Source of the DNA: Arthrobacter pullicola
Lineage (GTDB): Bacteria > Actinomycetota > Actinomycetes > Actinomycetales > Micrococcaceae
Reading direction: 5' to 3'
NCBI RefSeq assembly: GCF_014836875.1
Contig: NZ_JACSQC010000006.1
Span: 124,001 to 188,000, forward strand
DNA length: 64,000 nt
Shown: positions 1 to 8,150 of the stretch, piece by piece
How positions within the stretch are numbered: the stretch's first letter is position 1
Layout: every line of letters begins with the position of its first letter
Program-made: the position numbers and the translations under genes
Notes under the pieces: model-generated
Database searches by the model: none
What the model was told of the DNA's origin: nothing
What the model saw: only the letters and a program-made list of their open reading frames with translations

Positions 1-1073
1 GTCAGGAAGCTGGCCAGCATTGCGTAGTACGCGGTGCCGCCCAGCGTGGCCACACCGAGGACGACGGCGATCAGCACCGCATTGGTGGACATAATGGCCA
101 GGAACATCGGCACGATCACGAGCAGGTTCAGCACCAGGCCGCCGATCATCACGCGGACCGCACCGATCCGCTCAGCCAGCAGGGCCGCCAGCGGCTGCCA
201 GATGAACTGGAGCACGGCCATAATCAGCAGGACGTTCAGGACGGTCTGCCGCGGCATGCCCAGTTCGCTCGTGGTCCACGAGAGCAGGAAAGTGTTGTTG
301 AAGAACGCCACGGCAATGCCGAGCACCGAGGCCGCGACACCCAGCCAGACGAACGCCGGGGCTTTGCGGAAGACCTCCACGATGGGAACCTTCACCACTT
401 CCTGCTGTGCCTTAGCCTCCATGAAGTCCTGGGACTCCTCCACCTTCAAACGGATCAGCAGGCCAACCAGCACCAGCGCGGCCGAGAACAGGAACGGAAT
501 GCGCCAGCCCCAGGACAGGAAGGCGTCATCCGGCAGTCCGCCGACCACCAGGAACATCAGGGTCGCGAGGATGGAACCGGCCGGTGAGCCCTGCTGGACC
601 CAGGCACCGGCCAGCCCCTTCTTCTTGGCGCTCGCGCTCTCGGTGGCCATGAGCGCGGCACCCGCCCATTCCCCGCCGACCGCCAGGCCCTGGCAGGCCC
701 GGAGGATTACCAGCAGCACGGGAGCCGCGACGCCAATGGTGGCGTAGCCGGGAAGCACACCAATCAGGGTGGTGGCCGTGCCCATCAGGAACAGCGTGGC
801 GACCAGGGTGTTCTTCCGGCCGAACTTGTCACCGAGGTGGCCGAAGAATGCGCCGCCGAGCGGGCGGGCAAGGAACCCGACCCAGAACGTCGCGAAGGAG
901 GCGAGGATGCCGACGGCGGGGGTGGCGTCGGGAAAGAACACCTTGCCGAAGACCAGGGCAGCGGCCGTGCCGAAGATGAAGAAGTCGTACCACTCGATGG
1001 CGGTGCCCACGAAGGCTCCTGCGGTGGCGCGGTTTTGGCGGCGTTTCTGATCTGCCGGCGTCGCTGTACTCAT
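1..1073 (-). CDS. MHS-family MFS transporter (3' end beyond window)
   Basis: Major facilitator of the metabolite:H+ symporter type, which imports organic acids or similar small solutes across the cytoplasmic membrane. Reading the minus strand from ATG at 1073 gives a short basic N-terminus, then a first membrane helix with the family-typical EWYDFFIFG, then GDKFGRK, the loop 2-3 signature of MFS proteins, and the following helices. The gene runs off the left edge after about 357 codons, so the C-terminal part is unseen. GGAG lies about 8 nt before the ATG. It diverges from the LysR gene, and the inverted repeat at 1183-1197 sits between them, so it is probably a target of that regulator. The substrate is unknown; by position it may be what the amidohydrolase, ThDP enzyme and aldehyde dehydrogenase degrade. 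It resembles the transporter at 17172 in fold and motifs but is clearly distinct. Confidence 0.9.
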   Translation of the reverse strand, partial: MSTATPADQKRRQNRATAGAFVGTAIEWYDFFIFGTAAALVFGKVFFPDATPAVGILASFATFWVGFLARPLGGAFFGHLGDKFGRKNTLVATLFLMGTATTLIGVLPGYATIGVAAPVLLVILRACQGLAVGGEWAGAALMATESASAKKKGLAGAWVQQGSPAGSILATLMFLVVGGLPDDAFLSWGWRIPFLFSAALVLVGLLIRLKVEESQDFMEAKAQQEVVKVPIVEVFRKAPAFVWLGVAASVLGIAVAFFNNTFLLSWTTSELGMPRQTVLNVLLIMAVLQFIWQPLAALLAERIGAVRVMIGGLVLNLLVIVPMFLAIMSTNAVLIAVVLGVATLGGTAYYAMLASFL

Positions 1074-1182
1074 GAATGCTCCAAGTGGATAGCGCGTGGG
1101 GGAACGCGGGACGAGCTGTTGAATTCCTTCACTGTGATGCCGGACGCATATGCCTGTCCAATGCCAATCCGGGCGTCCCATC

Positions 1183-1197
1183 ATGCCTTTAGGGCAT
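1183..1197. promoter_or_regulatory. Inverted repeat ATGCC-N5-GGCAT, probable LysR operator
   Basis: Perfect 5+5 bp inverted repeat with a 5-bp centre, of the T-N11-A kind bound by LysR proteins, in the gap between the divergent transporter and LysR genes. It overlaps CATACT (1195-1200), which lies 6 nt before the GTG of the LysR gene and could be its -10 box. A near copy is found at 2155-2169 before the amidohydrolase gene. Binding is inferred. Confidence 0.55.
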
Positions 1198-1206
1198 ACT
1201 TGCCTC

Positions 1207-2112
1207 GTGAATCTACGCCGCCTTGAGTATTTCCTTGCCGTTGTTGACGCCGGCACCGTGACCGCAGCCGCCGAGCGCCTGCACATTGCCCAGCCGGCCC
1301 TCAGCCGTCAGATTAAGACGCTGGAACGTGAACTGAGACTGACACTGTTTGAACCGAAGGCCAACCGGCTGTCCCTCACCCAGGCCGGGCGGGCGTTTGT
1401 GCCTGCCGCGCGCCGCATGATGGTGGAGGCCCGCGGCGTGCAGGAGACTGCCGCCGCCCTCCGCACCGGCAAGGTGGCAAGCCTGGTGGTCGCGGCGACG
1501 GGGGCCTCCGTCCATGGTTTCATTGCGCCTTTTGTTGCCACCACCGGTCCGGAGGACCCGCTGCTGATCACCCGCGAGACCAGCCACTTCAGCATTCCGG
1601 AAGCCCTGCTGCTGGGGGCCGACTTCGCCATCTCCCCCGCTCCCCCCAGCTCGGGCCTGGCCACCATGTCGCTGGGCAGCGTGGCTGTGCAGGCATATGT
1701 CTCCCCGGACCACCGGTGGGCACGGCAGGGCATTGATGCACTGCCGCTGGCCGAGATCTGCGGGGAACATGCCATCCTTCCCTCGCACGGCAGTGCCAGC
1801 CGCCATCTGCTCGACGACGCCTTGAACCTGGAGCACCTGGCCTTCGCTGAGGTCTCGGAATGCGATGACGGACAGACCATCCTGGCGCTGGCCGCGGCCG
1901 GCCATGGCATGGGCATCACCACTGACCGCCCCCGGTTTGGGGCACATGGCGTGCGGATCCTGACCCGCCGGGCCGGAAAGGGAACGGAACCCGATGTGCT
2001 TCAGCTGCCGCTGCATGCGACCTGGACGCCCGGCCATTTTGCGGAAGCCACCATCCGCTCCATTTCGGCCTCCATCCGCGGCTTTCTCGAAAAGGAGGAA
2101 CGCGGCCTGTAA
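1207..2112 (+). CDS. LysR-family transcriptional regulator
   Basis: LysR-type regulator of 301 aa. An N-terminal winged helix-turn-helix (residues about 1-60, including AAERLHIAQPALSRQIK) is followed by a periplasmic-binding-protein-like effector domain. GTG at 1207 is preferred to the upstream start at 1150 because LysR homology begins at once (NLRRLEYFLAVVDAG). Its spacing to CATACT (1195-1200) also fits a leaderless mRNA. It is divergent from the MHS transporter and precedes the amidohydrolase, ThDP enzyme and aldehyde dehydrogenase genes. The inverted repeat just before its own start suggests autoregulation. The effector is unknown; a substrate or intermediate of the neighbouring pathway is the simplest guess. 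Confidence 0.93.
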   Translation: MNLRRLEYFLAVVDAGTVTAAAERLHIAQPALSRQIKTLERELRLTLFEPKANRLSLTQAGRAFVPAARRMMVEARGVQETAAALRTGKVASLVVAATGASVHGFIAPFVATTGPEDPLLITRETSHFSIPEALLLGADFAISPAPPSSGLATMSLGSVAVQAYVSPDHRWARQGIDALPLAEICGEHAILPSHGSASRHLLDDALNLEHLAFAEVSECDDGQTILALAAAGHGMGITTDRPRFGAHGVRILTRRAGKGTEPDVLQLPLHATWTPGHFAEATIRSISASIRGFLEKEERGL

Positions 2113-2154
2113 GGCCCTATTCCACAACAGGGATCTGTGACGAAACCGCACTCT

Positions 2155-2169
2155 ATGCCGAAAGGGTAT
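2155..2169. promoter_or_regulatory. Inverted repeat ATGCC-N5-GGTAT, second probable LysR operator
   Basis: Nearly the same sequence as 1183-1197 (one arm base differs; both centres end in AG). It lies 85 bp before the amidohydrolase start. Finding the same element at both promoters of one locus suggests a shared regulator, most simply the LysR protein encoded between them. Confidence 0.5.
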
Positions 2170-2254
2170 GGTGTCCGAACCAGATACGCATTAGACGGCA
2201 TGAAACGCCGCGCGGATACTGGGAGAGGTCGGTCTCACAGATTCGGAGAAGTTC

Positions 2255-3907
2255 ATGCAGTTCGACGCGCTATACACCAACGGAACCTTCTACACGCAGG
2301 ACGCTGCCCGCCCCACCGCGGGGAGCGTGGGAGTCCACCGCGGACGGATCATCAGCCTCGATGACGAGCTGCCTGCCACGAATTTCCGGGAAGTATTTGA
2401 CCTGCGCGGTGCCGCTGCGGTTCCCGGATTCAATGACGCCCACTGTCACCTAAGCCATATCGGCGAGGCAACCATGCAGGTGGACCTGCGCCCGGCCGCA
2501 GTCCGCTCAATGGCGGAATTGCTGGCGGCAGTGGATACGTTCGCGGCCGCCGCCCCCGCGGGAAGCTGGGTCCTGGGCCAGGGGTACGACCAGAATTACC
2601 TTGGCGAGCACCCCACCGCAGAACAGCTCGACGCCGTCAGCCACGGCCATCCCGTCTACCTCATCCACAATTCCCGGCATATGGGCGTGGCCAACACCCG
2701 TGCTTTCGACCTGGCCGGCTTTCCGGACCGGCGCAGCGTGCCCGTTCCCGACGGCGGTGCTGTGCCGGCTGACGCCGGCGGCCGGGCCCTGGGCCTGCTG
2801 CAGGAAACCGCCCGTGCCCTGGTCATGGATCACATTCCGGCGAACACCGCCGCGGACGTCGCCGCCAGGGTGGCTGCCGGGTCCAACGCCGTCCTGCAGC
2901 TGGGCATCACCTCCATCACCGAACCCGGGATCGGGGCGCCGGACCACATCGGCATGTCCCGCTTTGACCTGGCGGGCTTCCAGCTGGCCGCCGACCGCGG
3001 CGAGCTGGGCGTACGCGCCACGGTGATGCCCTACCTGACCACCCTGCACCGCATTGGTGACGCCCAGCTGGGCGGCCATCCGCTCTACGGCTTGGACCTG
3101 GGGCTGCGCAGCGGACTGGGCGATGACTTCCTGCGCATCGGCCCCGTGAAGGTGCTCTCCGACGGATCACTGATTGGCCGCAGTGCCTTCATGTGCTGCG
3201 ACTACGCGGCAGACCTGGCTGCCGGAGAACATAACCGCGGGCTCCTGCAGTTCCCCGAATCCGATCTGCGGGAACGGCTGATCGGCGCACACCTGGCCGG
3301 GTGGCAGCTGGCCGTCCACGCCATTGGTGACGCCGCCCTGGACGTGGCGATGGACATCCTCGCCGACGCCCAGCAGCTGCTGCCGCGCCCCGATGCCAGG
3401 CACCGGCTGGAACACGTCTCCGTAGCGAGCGACAGCCAAATCGCCCGCATTGCCGGGCTCGGCCTGATCCCGGTTCCGCAGGGCCGTTTCATCCACGAAC
3501 TCGGCGACGGCGCCGCCCGCGCCATGGGCGCGGAACGGGCAAGGCTCACCTACCGGGTCAAGGCCTTCCTTGACGCCGGCATCGACATCCCGGCCAGCAC
3601 CGACGCTCCCGTGGTCGACGCTGATCCGATCCTCAACATTGCTTCCCTGGTGAACCGCACCACCGCCTCGGGCGCGGAGTTCGTACCCGAAGAACGCATC
3701 ACCGTCGCCCAGGCGGTCCGCGCCTACACGGTTGGGAGCGCCCGGGCAGTGCACCAGGAGAAGGACAAGGGCACGCTGGCGCACGGACAGCTGGCCGACT
3801 TCGTGACCCTGTCCGAAGACCTCTACACGGTGCCGGCCAGCGAAATCGCCTCGGTCAAAGTAACAGCCACGATTGTCGGCGGCCGGATTGCCGCCGGGTC
3901 CCTCTGA
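2255..3907 (+). CDS. Amidohydrolase, YtcJ-like (amidohydrolase 3 family)
   Basis: Metal-dependent hydrolase of 550 aa, the usual length for the YtcJ/amidohydrolase-3 family, which cleaves C-N bonds in amides, formamides and cyclic ureides. Seen in the sequence: the HxH metal motif in GFNDAHCHLSH near residue 70, HAIGDAALD, RLEHVS, and a C-terminal STDAPV aspartate motif. ATG 2255 follows GGAGAAG. There is no signal peptide, so it is cytoplasmic. It is the first of three same-strand genes followed, after short gaps, by a ThDP enzyme and an aldehyde dehydrogenase; together they look like a catabolic operon. The exact substrate cannot be deduced, because the family is very broad. Confidence 0.9.
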   Translation: MQFDALYTNGTFYTQDAARPTAGSVGVHRGRIISLDDELPATNFREVFDLRGAAAVPGFNDAHCHLSHIGEATMQVDLRPAAVRSMAELLAAVDTFAAAAPAGSWVLGQGYDQNYLGEHPTAEQLDAVSHGHPVYLIHNSRHMGVANTRAFDLAGFPDRRSVPVPDGGAVPADAGGRALGLLQETARALVMDHIPANTAADVAARVAAGSNAVLQLGITSITEPGIGAPDHIGMSRFDLAGFQLAADRGELGVRATVMPYLTTLHRIGDAQLGGHPLYGLDLGLRSGLGDDFLRIGPVKVLSDGSLIGRSAFMCCDYAADLAAGEHNRGLLQFPESDLRERLIGAHLAGWQLAVHAIGDAALDVAMDILADAQQLLPRPDARHRLEHVSVASDSQIARIAGLGLIPVPQGRFIHELGDGAARAMGAERARLTYRVKAFLDAGIDIPASTDAPVVDADPILNIASLVNRTTASGAEFVPEERITVAQAVRAYTVGSARAVHQEKDKGTLAHGQLADFVTLSEDLYTVPASEIASVKVTATIVGGRIAAGSL

Positions 3908-3966
3908 CTCCCTCCAGCCATTTTGAGTCCCCCGTCCGGGACCGTATACCCACCAGGAGCACTGCC

Positions 3967-5616
3967 ATGAACAAACCCAGACACGCCGGCCAGGCGATCG
4001 TCGATTCCCTTGTCCTGCACGGCGTTCGGCGCGTTTTCTCCGTCCCGGGCGAAAGCTATCTGGCGGTCCTGGACGGACTGCATGGCGGCAACATCGAGAA
4101 CGTTGTCACCCGCCACGAAGGTGGCGCAGCGTACATGGCGGAAGCCCACGGTAAATTCACCGGGGAACCCGGCGTCGCCATGGTCACCCGTGGCCCAGGC
4201 GCGGCCAACGCCTTTGTGGCCGTTCACAGCGCCTGGCAGGACGGCACCCCGATGGTGCTGTTCGTCGGGCTGGTCCCGACCGCGGACCGGATGCGGGAGT
4301 CCTTCCAGGAGTTCGATCCCGCAGCCTGGTTTGGCACCCAGACCAAGCGGGTATTTGTGCTCGACGAGGCGGACCGGGCCTCCGAAATCGTGGCCGAAGC
4401 GTTCTTCGCCGCGAAATCCGGCCGCCCCGGGCCCGTCATCATCGGCCTGCCGGAAGACGTCATCACCCACGAGTTCACCGGAACGCTCCACGGGCCCATT
4501 CCCGTGGCTGACGGCGCGGTCTCCGGCCAGGAGCTGGAGGAGATCCGCTCTGCCCTGGCCAGCGCGGACCGTCCGCTGCTCTTCCTCGGCGGCCAGCGCT
4601 GGACCCCGCAGGCTGCGGCACAGGTGACGGGCTTCGCGGAGCGCAACGGAATCCCGGTGCTCCAGGACTGGCATGCTGACGACCGCGTCCCCTCCCACTC
4701 GCCCGTCAACGCGGGTTCGCTGGGCTACGGCCGGCAGGAGACCGCGGCACGGATGTTCAACGACGCCGACGTCCTGCTCGCCGTCGGCACGGTTCCCTCC
4801 GATGTGCCAACGGATGGCTTCACCCTGCGCCAGCATCCGGACGCCGTGAACATCCTGGTTAACATCGACACGTCCCTGCGCGGGCGCTCCGGTGCCGTGT
4901 CCAGGCACGTGGTGGCATCCCCGGTGGCCTTCGCCGAGGCAGTTGACGGGATGGACCTGGGCCGGGAGGCCGCATGGGACGCCTGGCGGGCTGCTGGCCG
5001 GTCCGCACAGGAGCAGCTGACCGCACTGCCGGAAACCGGGTCGCTGCCCGAAACAGCAGCTGGCACCGCGCACATGTCAGTGGTGATGGCGGAGCTGGCC
5101 AAACGCCTGCCCGAGGACGTGGTGCGCACGATGGGGGCGGGCAACCACTGCGCGTGGGCCCAGTCCTACATCCCTACGAACGTTTTCCCCGCACAGCTGA
5201 GCACCCGCAACGGCTCCATGGGCTACTCCATTCCGGCCGGCGTGGCAGCTTCCCTCGCCGCTCCCGAGCGGATGATCGTGGCGGTTTGCGGCGACGGCGA
5301 GTTCCTCATGAATGGCCAGGAGCTGGCCACCGCAATGCAGTACCGCGCCCCGCTCCTGGCCGTCGTGATGGACAACGGTCAGTACGGCACCATCCGGGCG
5401 CACCAGGAACAGCATTTTCCCGGCCGGGTCTCCGGCACCCAGCTCAGCAACCCGGACTTCGCCGCCCTTGCTGAGGCATTCGGCGGCCACGGTGAGAAGG
5501 TCACCGGCGATGAGCAGGCAGCGGCAGCCGTGGAACGCGCTCTCAAAGCCGTCCTGGTCGACCGCCGGCCTGCGGTTATCCATGTGGTTACCGACCCGAA
5601 AATCATGCTGCCCTGA
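3967..5616 (+). CDS. ThDP-dependent enzyme of the acetolactate synthase/2-oxoacid decarboxylase family
   Basis: Thiamine-diphosphate enzyme of 549 aa with the three-domain layout of the family: an N-terminal PYR domain with the catalytic glutamate (RHEGGAAY, Glu51), a central domain, and a C-terminal PP domain with GDGEF..MNGQE..DNGQYG for Mg-ThDP binding. AGGAG precedes ATG 3967. It is annotated in general terms because the same fold covers acetolactate synthase, benzoylformate decarboxylase, oxalyl-CoA decarboxylase and others. No small regulatory subunit gene is adjacent, which argues against a biosynthetic acetolactate synthase. A decarboxylase feeding the aldehyde dehydrogenase 27 bp downstream is the most coherent reading (inference). 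Confidence 0.9.
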   Translation: MNKPRHAGQAIVDSLVLHGVRRVFSVPGESYLAVLDGLHGGNIENVVTRHEGGAAYMAEAHGKFTGEPGVAMVTRGPGAANAFVAVHSAWQDGTPMVLFVGLVPTADRMRESFQEFDPAAWFGTQTKRVFVLDEADRASEIVAEAFFAAKSGRPGPVIIGLPEDVITHEFTGTLHGPIPVADGAVSGQELEEIRSALASADRPLLFLGGQRWTPQAAAQVTGFAERNGIPVLQDWHADDRVPSHSPVNAGSLGYGRQETAARMFNDADVLLAVGTVPSDVPTDGFTLRQHPDAVNILVNIDTSLRGRSGAVSRHVVASPVAFAEAVDGMDLGREAAWDAWRAAGRSAQEQLTALPETGSLPETAAGTAHMSVVMAELAKRLPEDVVRTMGAGNHCAWAQSYIPTNVFPAQLSTRNGSMGYSIPAGVAASLAAPERMIVAVCGDGEFLMNGQELATAMQYRAPLLAVVMDNGQYGTIRAHQEQHFPGRVSGTQLSNPDFAALAEAFGGHGEKVTGDEQAAAAVERALKAVLVDRRPAVIHVVTDPKIMLP

Positions 5617-5643
5617 GCCTTCCCACCCCCCCAAGGAGAACCC

Positions 5644-7017
5644 ATGAGTACCTACGCCGTCACTAATCCCGCCACGGGCCAAGTCCTGGCTTCCTACCCC
5701 ACCGCCACGGACACGGAAGTCCGGGACGCCATTACCCGGGCCGATGCTGCCTTTGCCAAGTGGAGCCGGTCCGCCGTCGAGGAACGCTCGGCGCTGCTGA
5801 ACCGCGTAGCGGACCTGTACGAAGAGCGCCGGAGCGAACTCGCTGCCATCATCACCCGGGAAATGGGAAAACCCATCTTCCAGGCAGGCATCGAGGTGGA
5901 CATCGTCGTGTCCATCTACCGTTACTACGCAAAGCACGGTCCGGCTTTCCTGGCGGACGAGTCCCTGGACGTGGCTGCCGGCGGCACCGCCGTCGTCCGC
6001 AAGGAAGGACTCGGCGTCCTCCTGGGCATCATGCCCTGGAACTACCCCTACTATCAGGTGGCCCGTTTCGCTGCGCCGAACCTGATGAACGGCAACACCA
6101 TCCTGCTCAAGCACGCTCCGCAGTGCCCGGAATCCGCGCTGGCCATGGAACAGATCTTCGCCGACGCGGGCGCGCCGGACGGCACCTACGTGAACATTTT
6201 TGCCACGAACGGGCAGATCAGTGACGTGATCGCTGATCCCCGGGTGCACGGCGTTTCGCTCACCGGGTCTGAACGGGCAGGTTCCGCGGTTGCGGAGACC
6301 GCCGGCCGGCATTTGAAGAAGGTTGTCCTGGAACTGGGCGGTTCTGATCCGTTCATCCTCCTTGACACCGAGGACATGGATGAAGCGGTGGGCCGGGCGG
6401 TATTTGGGCGCATGGTCAACGGCGGCCAGGCCTGCAACGCGTCCAAGCGCTTTATTGTCCTGGCAGACATCTACGACGAGTTCGTGGAGAAATTCACCGG
6501 TGCCCTGGCCGGCATCGTGCCGGCGGATCCGTCCGATGAGACGACCTTCCTGGGCCCGCTGTCCTCGCAGGCCGCTGCGGACGGGCTGGAGCGCCAGGTC
6601 AAGAACGCTGTCTCCGCCGGTGCCGTCGTCCGGACCGGAGGATCCAAGGCCGCTGAGGATTCGGCCTATTTCCTGCCGACCGTGCTCACCGGCGTGACAC
6701 CGGAGATGGATGTTTTCCAGCAGGAGCTCTTCGGCCCGGTCGCCATGGTCTTCAAGGCACAGGATGCAGAGGAAGCAGTAGCCCTGGCGAACGCCACACC
6801 CTTCGGGCTGGGAGCCTCCATCCACACTGCCAACGAGGAACTGGCCCTGCGGCTGGCTGTGGAAATCGAAGCCGGCATGGTCTTCATCAACGAAGCCGGC
6901 GGCACCTCCGCTGAGCTGCCTTTCGGCGGAATCAAGCGCTCCGGGATCGGCCGGGAGCTGGGCAAGTACGGAATGGACGAGTTCGTGAACCGGAAGCTCA
7001 TCCGGATCAAAAAGTAG
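5644..7017 (+). CDS. NAD(P)-dependent aldehyde dehydrogenase (succinate-semialdehyde-dehydrogenase-like)
   Basis: Aldehyde dehydrogenase of 457 aa, typical of the shorter GabD-like subgroup. Seen: PWNYPYYQV near residue 130, the catalytic glutamate in LELGGSDPF (Glu230), the nucleophile in GGQACNASK (Cys264), and the C-terminal ELPFGGIKRSGIGRELG. AAGGAG precedes ATG 5644. It would oxidise an aldehyde, perhaps one released by the ThDP enzyme upstream, to the acid. It is the last gene of the LysR-linked set and is followed by a strong bidirectional terminator at 7025. The actual aldehyde is not known. Confidence 0.93.
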   Translation: MSTYAVTNPATGQVLASYPTATDTEVRDAITRADAAFAKWSRSAVEERSALLNRVADLYEERRSELAAIITREMGKPIFQAGIEVDIVVSIYRYYAKHGPAFLADESLDVAAGGTAVVRKEGLGVLLGIMPWNYPYYQVARFAAPNLMNGNTILLKHAPQCPESALAMEQIFADAGAPDGTYVNIFATNGQISDVIADPRVHGVSLTGSERAGSAVAETAGRHLKKVVLELGGSDPFILLDTEDMDEAVGRAVFGRMVNGGQACNASKRFIVLADIYDEFVEKFTGALAGIVPADPSDETTFLGPLSSQAAADGLERQVKNAVSAGAVVRTGGSKAAEDSAYFLPTVLTGVTPEMDVFQQELFGPVAMVFKAQDAEEAVALANATPFGLGASIHTANEELALRLAVEIEAGMVFINEAGGTSAELPFGGIKRSGIGRELGKYGMDEFVNRKLIRIKK

Positions 7018-7024
7018 GAAGCGA

Positions 7025-7070
7025 AACCAGGGAGGCCCCGCCGGCTGCGGCCTGCGGGGCCTCCCTGGTT
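7025..7070. terminator. Bidirectional hairpin terminator
   Basis: Perfect 17-bp inverted repeat (AACCAGGGAGGCCCCGC and its complement) around a 12-nt loop, placed between the convergent aldehyde dehydrogenase and ABC-binding-protein genes. It can serve both strands. There is no long T-run, as is common in actinobacteria. Confidence 0.85.
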
Positions 7071-7083
7071 ATGCCGGGAGCCT

Positions 7084-8055
7084 CTATTCGTAGAGGTTCG
7101 GCTTGATTTCGTTTGAATCGATGTTCTCGGCGTCGTACCAGAAGAAGCCGGTGTCGATGACTTTTTCCACGCTTTCACCCTTGGAAGCGGCGACGGCGGC
7201 CTTGACCGTCTCATAGCCGATTCCCACCGGGTTCTGCGTGACGGCGCCAGCCATGGTGCCGTCCTTGATCGCATCGATCTGTGCCTTGCCGGAGTCGAAG
7301 CCGACAATGGTCAGCTTGCCCTTGAGGTTCAGCTCCTTGACGGCATTGACGACGCCGATGGCCGAGCCTTCGTTGGTTCCGTACATGCCGGCCAGGTCGG
7401 GATGGGCCGCAATGATCGCCTTGGCGGCATCGGTGGACTTCAGCTGGTCGCCGTCGCCGTACTGGACGTCCACCACTTCAATGTCCGGAGCATTCTCCTC
7501 GATCCATTCCAGGAAACCGTCCCGGCGGTCCGTGCCGGACTTCGAGGTCTGATCGTGGGCGATCACGGCGATCTTTCCCTTGCCGCCGATCAGGTCCGCC
7601 AGCTGCTTGGCGGCCTCAGCGGCGGCTGCCTTGTTGTCGGTGGTGGCGGTGGCCACCGGGATGTCGCTGTCCACACCGGAGTCGAAGGCCACCACGGGAA
7701 TGTCCTTGGACTTGGCTTCCTCCAGCAGCGGGGTGGCCGCCTGGCTGTCCAGGGCCGCGAAGCCGATGGCGGAGGGATTCTTGCCCAGCGCGGTGGTCAG
7801 CATCTGGATCTGCTGGTCCACGTTGGTTTCCTTGTCCGGTCCTTCGAAGGTGATTTCGACGCCGAATTCCTCCGCGGCCTGGTCCGCTCCCTGCTTGACG
7901 GCCTGCCAGAACTGGTGCTGGAAGCCCTTGGACACAATCGCGATGTACGGGGTTCCGCCGTCGGAATCCGCACTGCTTTCGGTACTTTCACATGCCGTCA
8001 TGGTGAGCATCAGCGCTGCCGCGGCGGTGACTGCCGCAAGCTTTTTCCGGATCAT
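7084..8055 (-). CDS. Sugar ABC transporter substrate-binding lipoprotein (RbsB type)
   Basis: Extracellular binding protein of 323 aa. The N-terminus is a lipoprotein signal (basic MIRKK, hydrophobic stretch, lipobox LTMTAC with Cys22). The two-lobed periplasmic-binding-protein type 1 fold of the ribose/galactose family follows (YIAIVSKGFQHQFWQ.., GTNEGSAIGVVNAV, IVGFDSG). AAAGGAG precedes the ATG. It is the last gene of the minus-strand fucose-type operon, 95 bp after the permease, a usual arrangement that allows higher expression of the binding protein. The context suggests it captures L-fucose or a similar 6-deoxy or pentose sugar (inference). Confidence 0.93.
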   Translation of the reverse strand: MIRKKLAAVTAAAALMLTMTACESTESSADSDGGTPYIAIVSKGFQHQFWQAVKQGADQAAEEFGVEITFEGPDKETNVDQQIQMLTTALGKNPSAIGFAALDSQAATPLLEEAKSKDIPVVAFDSGVDSDIPVATATTDNKAAAAEAAKQLADLIGGKGKIAVIAHDQTSKSGTDRRDGFLEWIEENAPDIEVVDVQYGDGDQLKSTDAAKAIIAAHPDLAGMYGTNEGSAIGVVNAVKELNLKGKLTIVGFDSGKAQIDAIKDGTMAGAVTQNPVGIGYETVKAAVAASKGESVEKVIDTGFFWYDAENIDSNEIKPNLYE

Positions 8056-8150
8056 TTCTCAAACTCCTTTGTTGGAAGAACCGTTAAGTGGTTGAAGAGC
8101 GTTGTACTGCCTCGGAGGTTGGGGGACGGGAACACCCCGGGAGCGTGGGG

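Noticed and set aside
34-1050. Plus-strand open frames over the first kilobase
   Set aside because: They are the antisense of the MHS transporter, whose helices and MFS signatures read clearly on the minus strand; the plus-strand translations are Arg/Thr/Ser-rich and featureless.
3967-5616. Calling the ThDP enzyme acetolactate synthase (ilvB)
   Set aside because: No ilvN-type small subunit or other branched-chain genes are adjacent, and the neighbours are catabolic.
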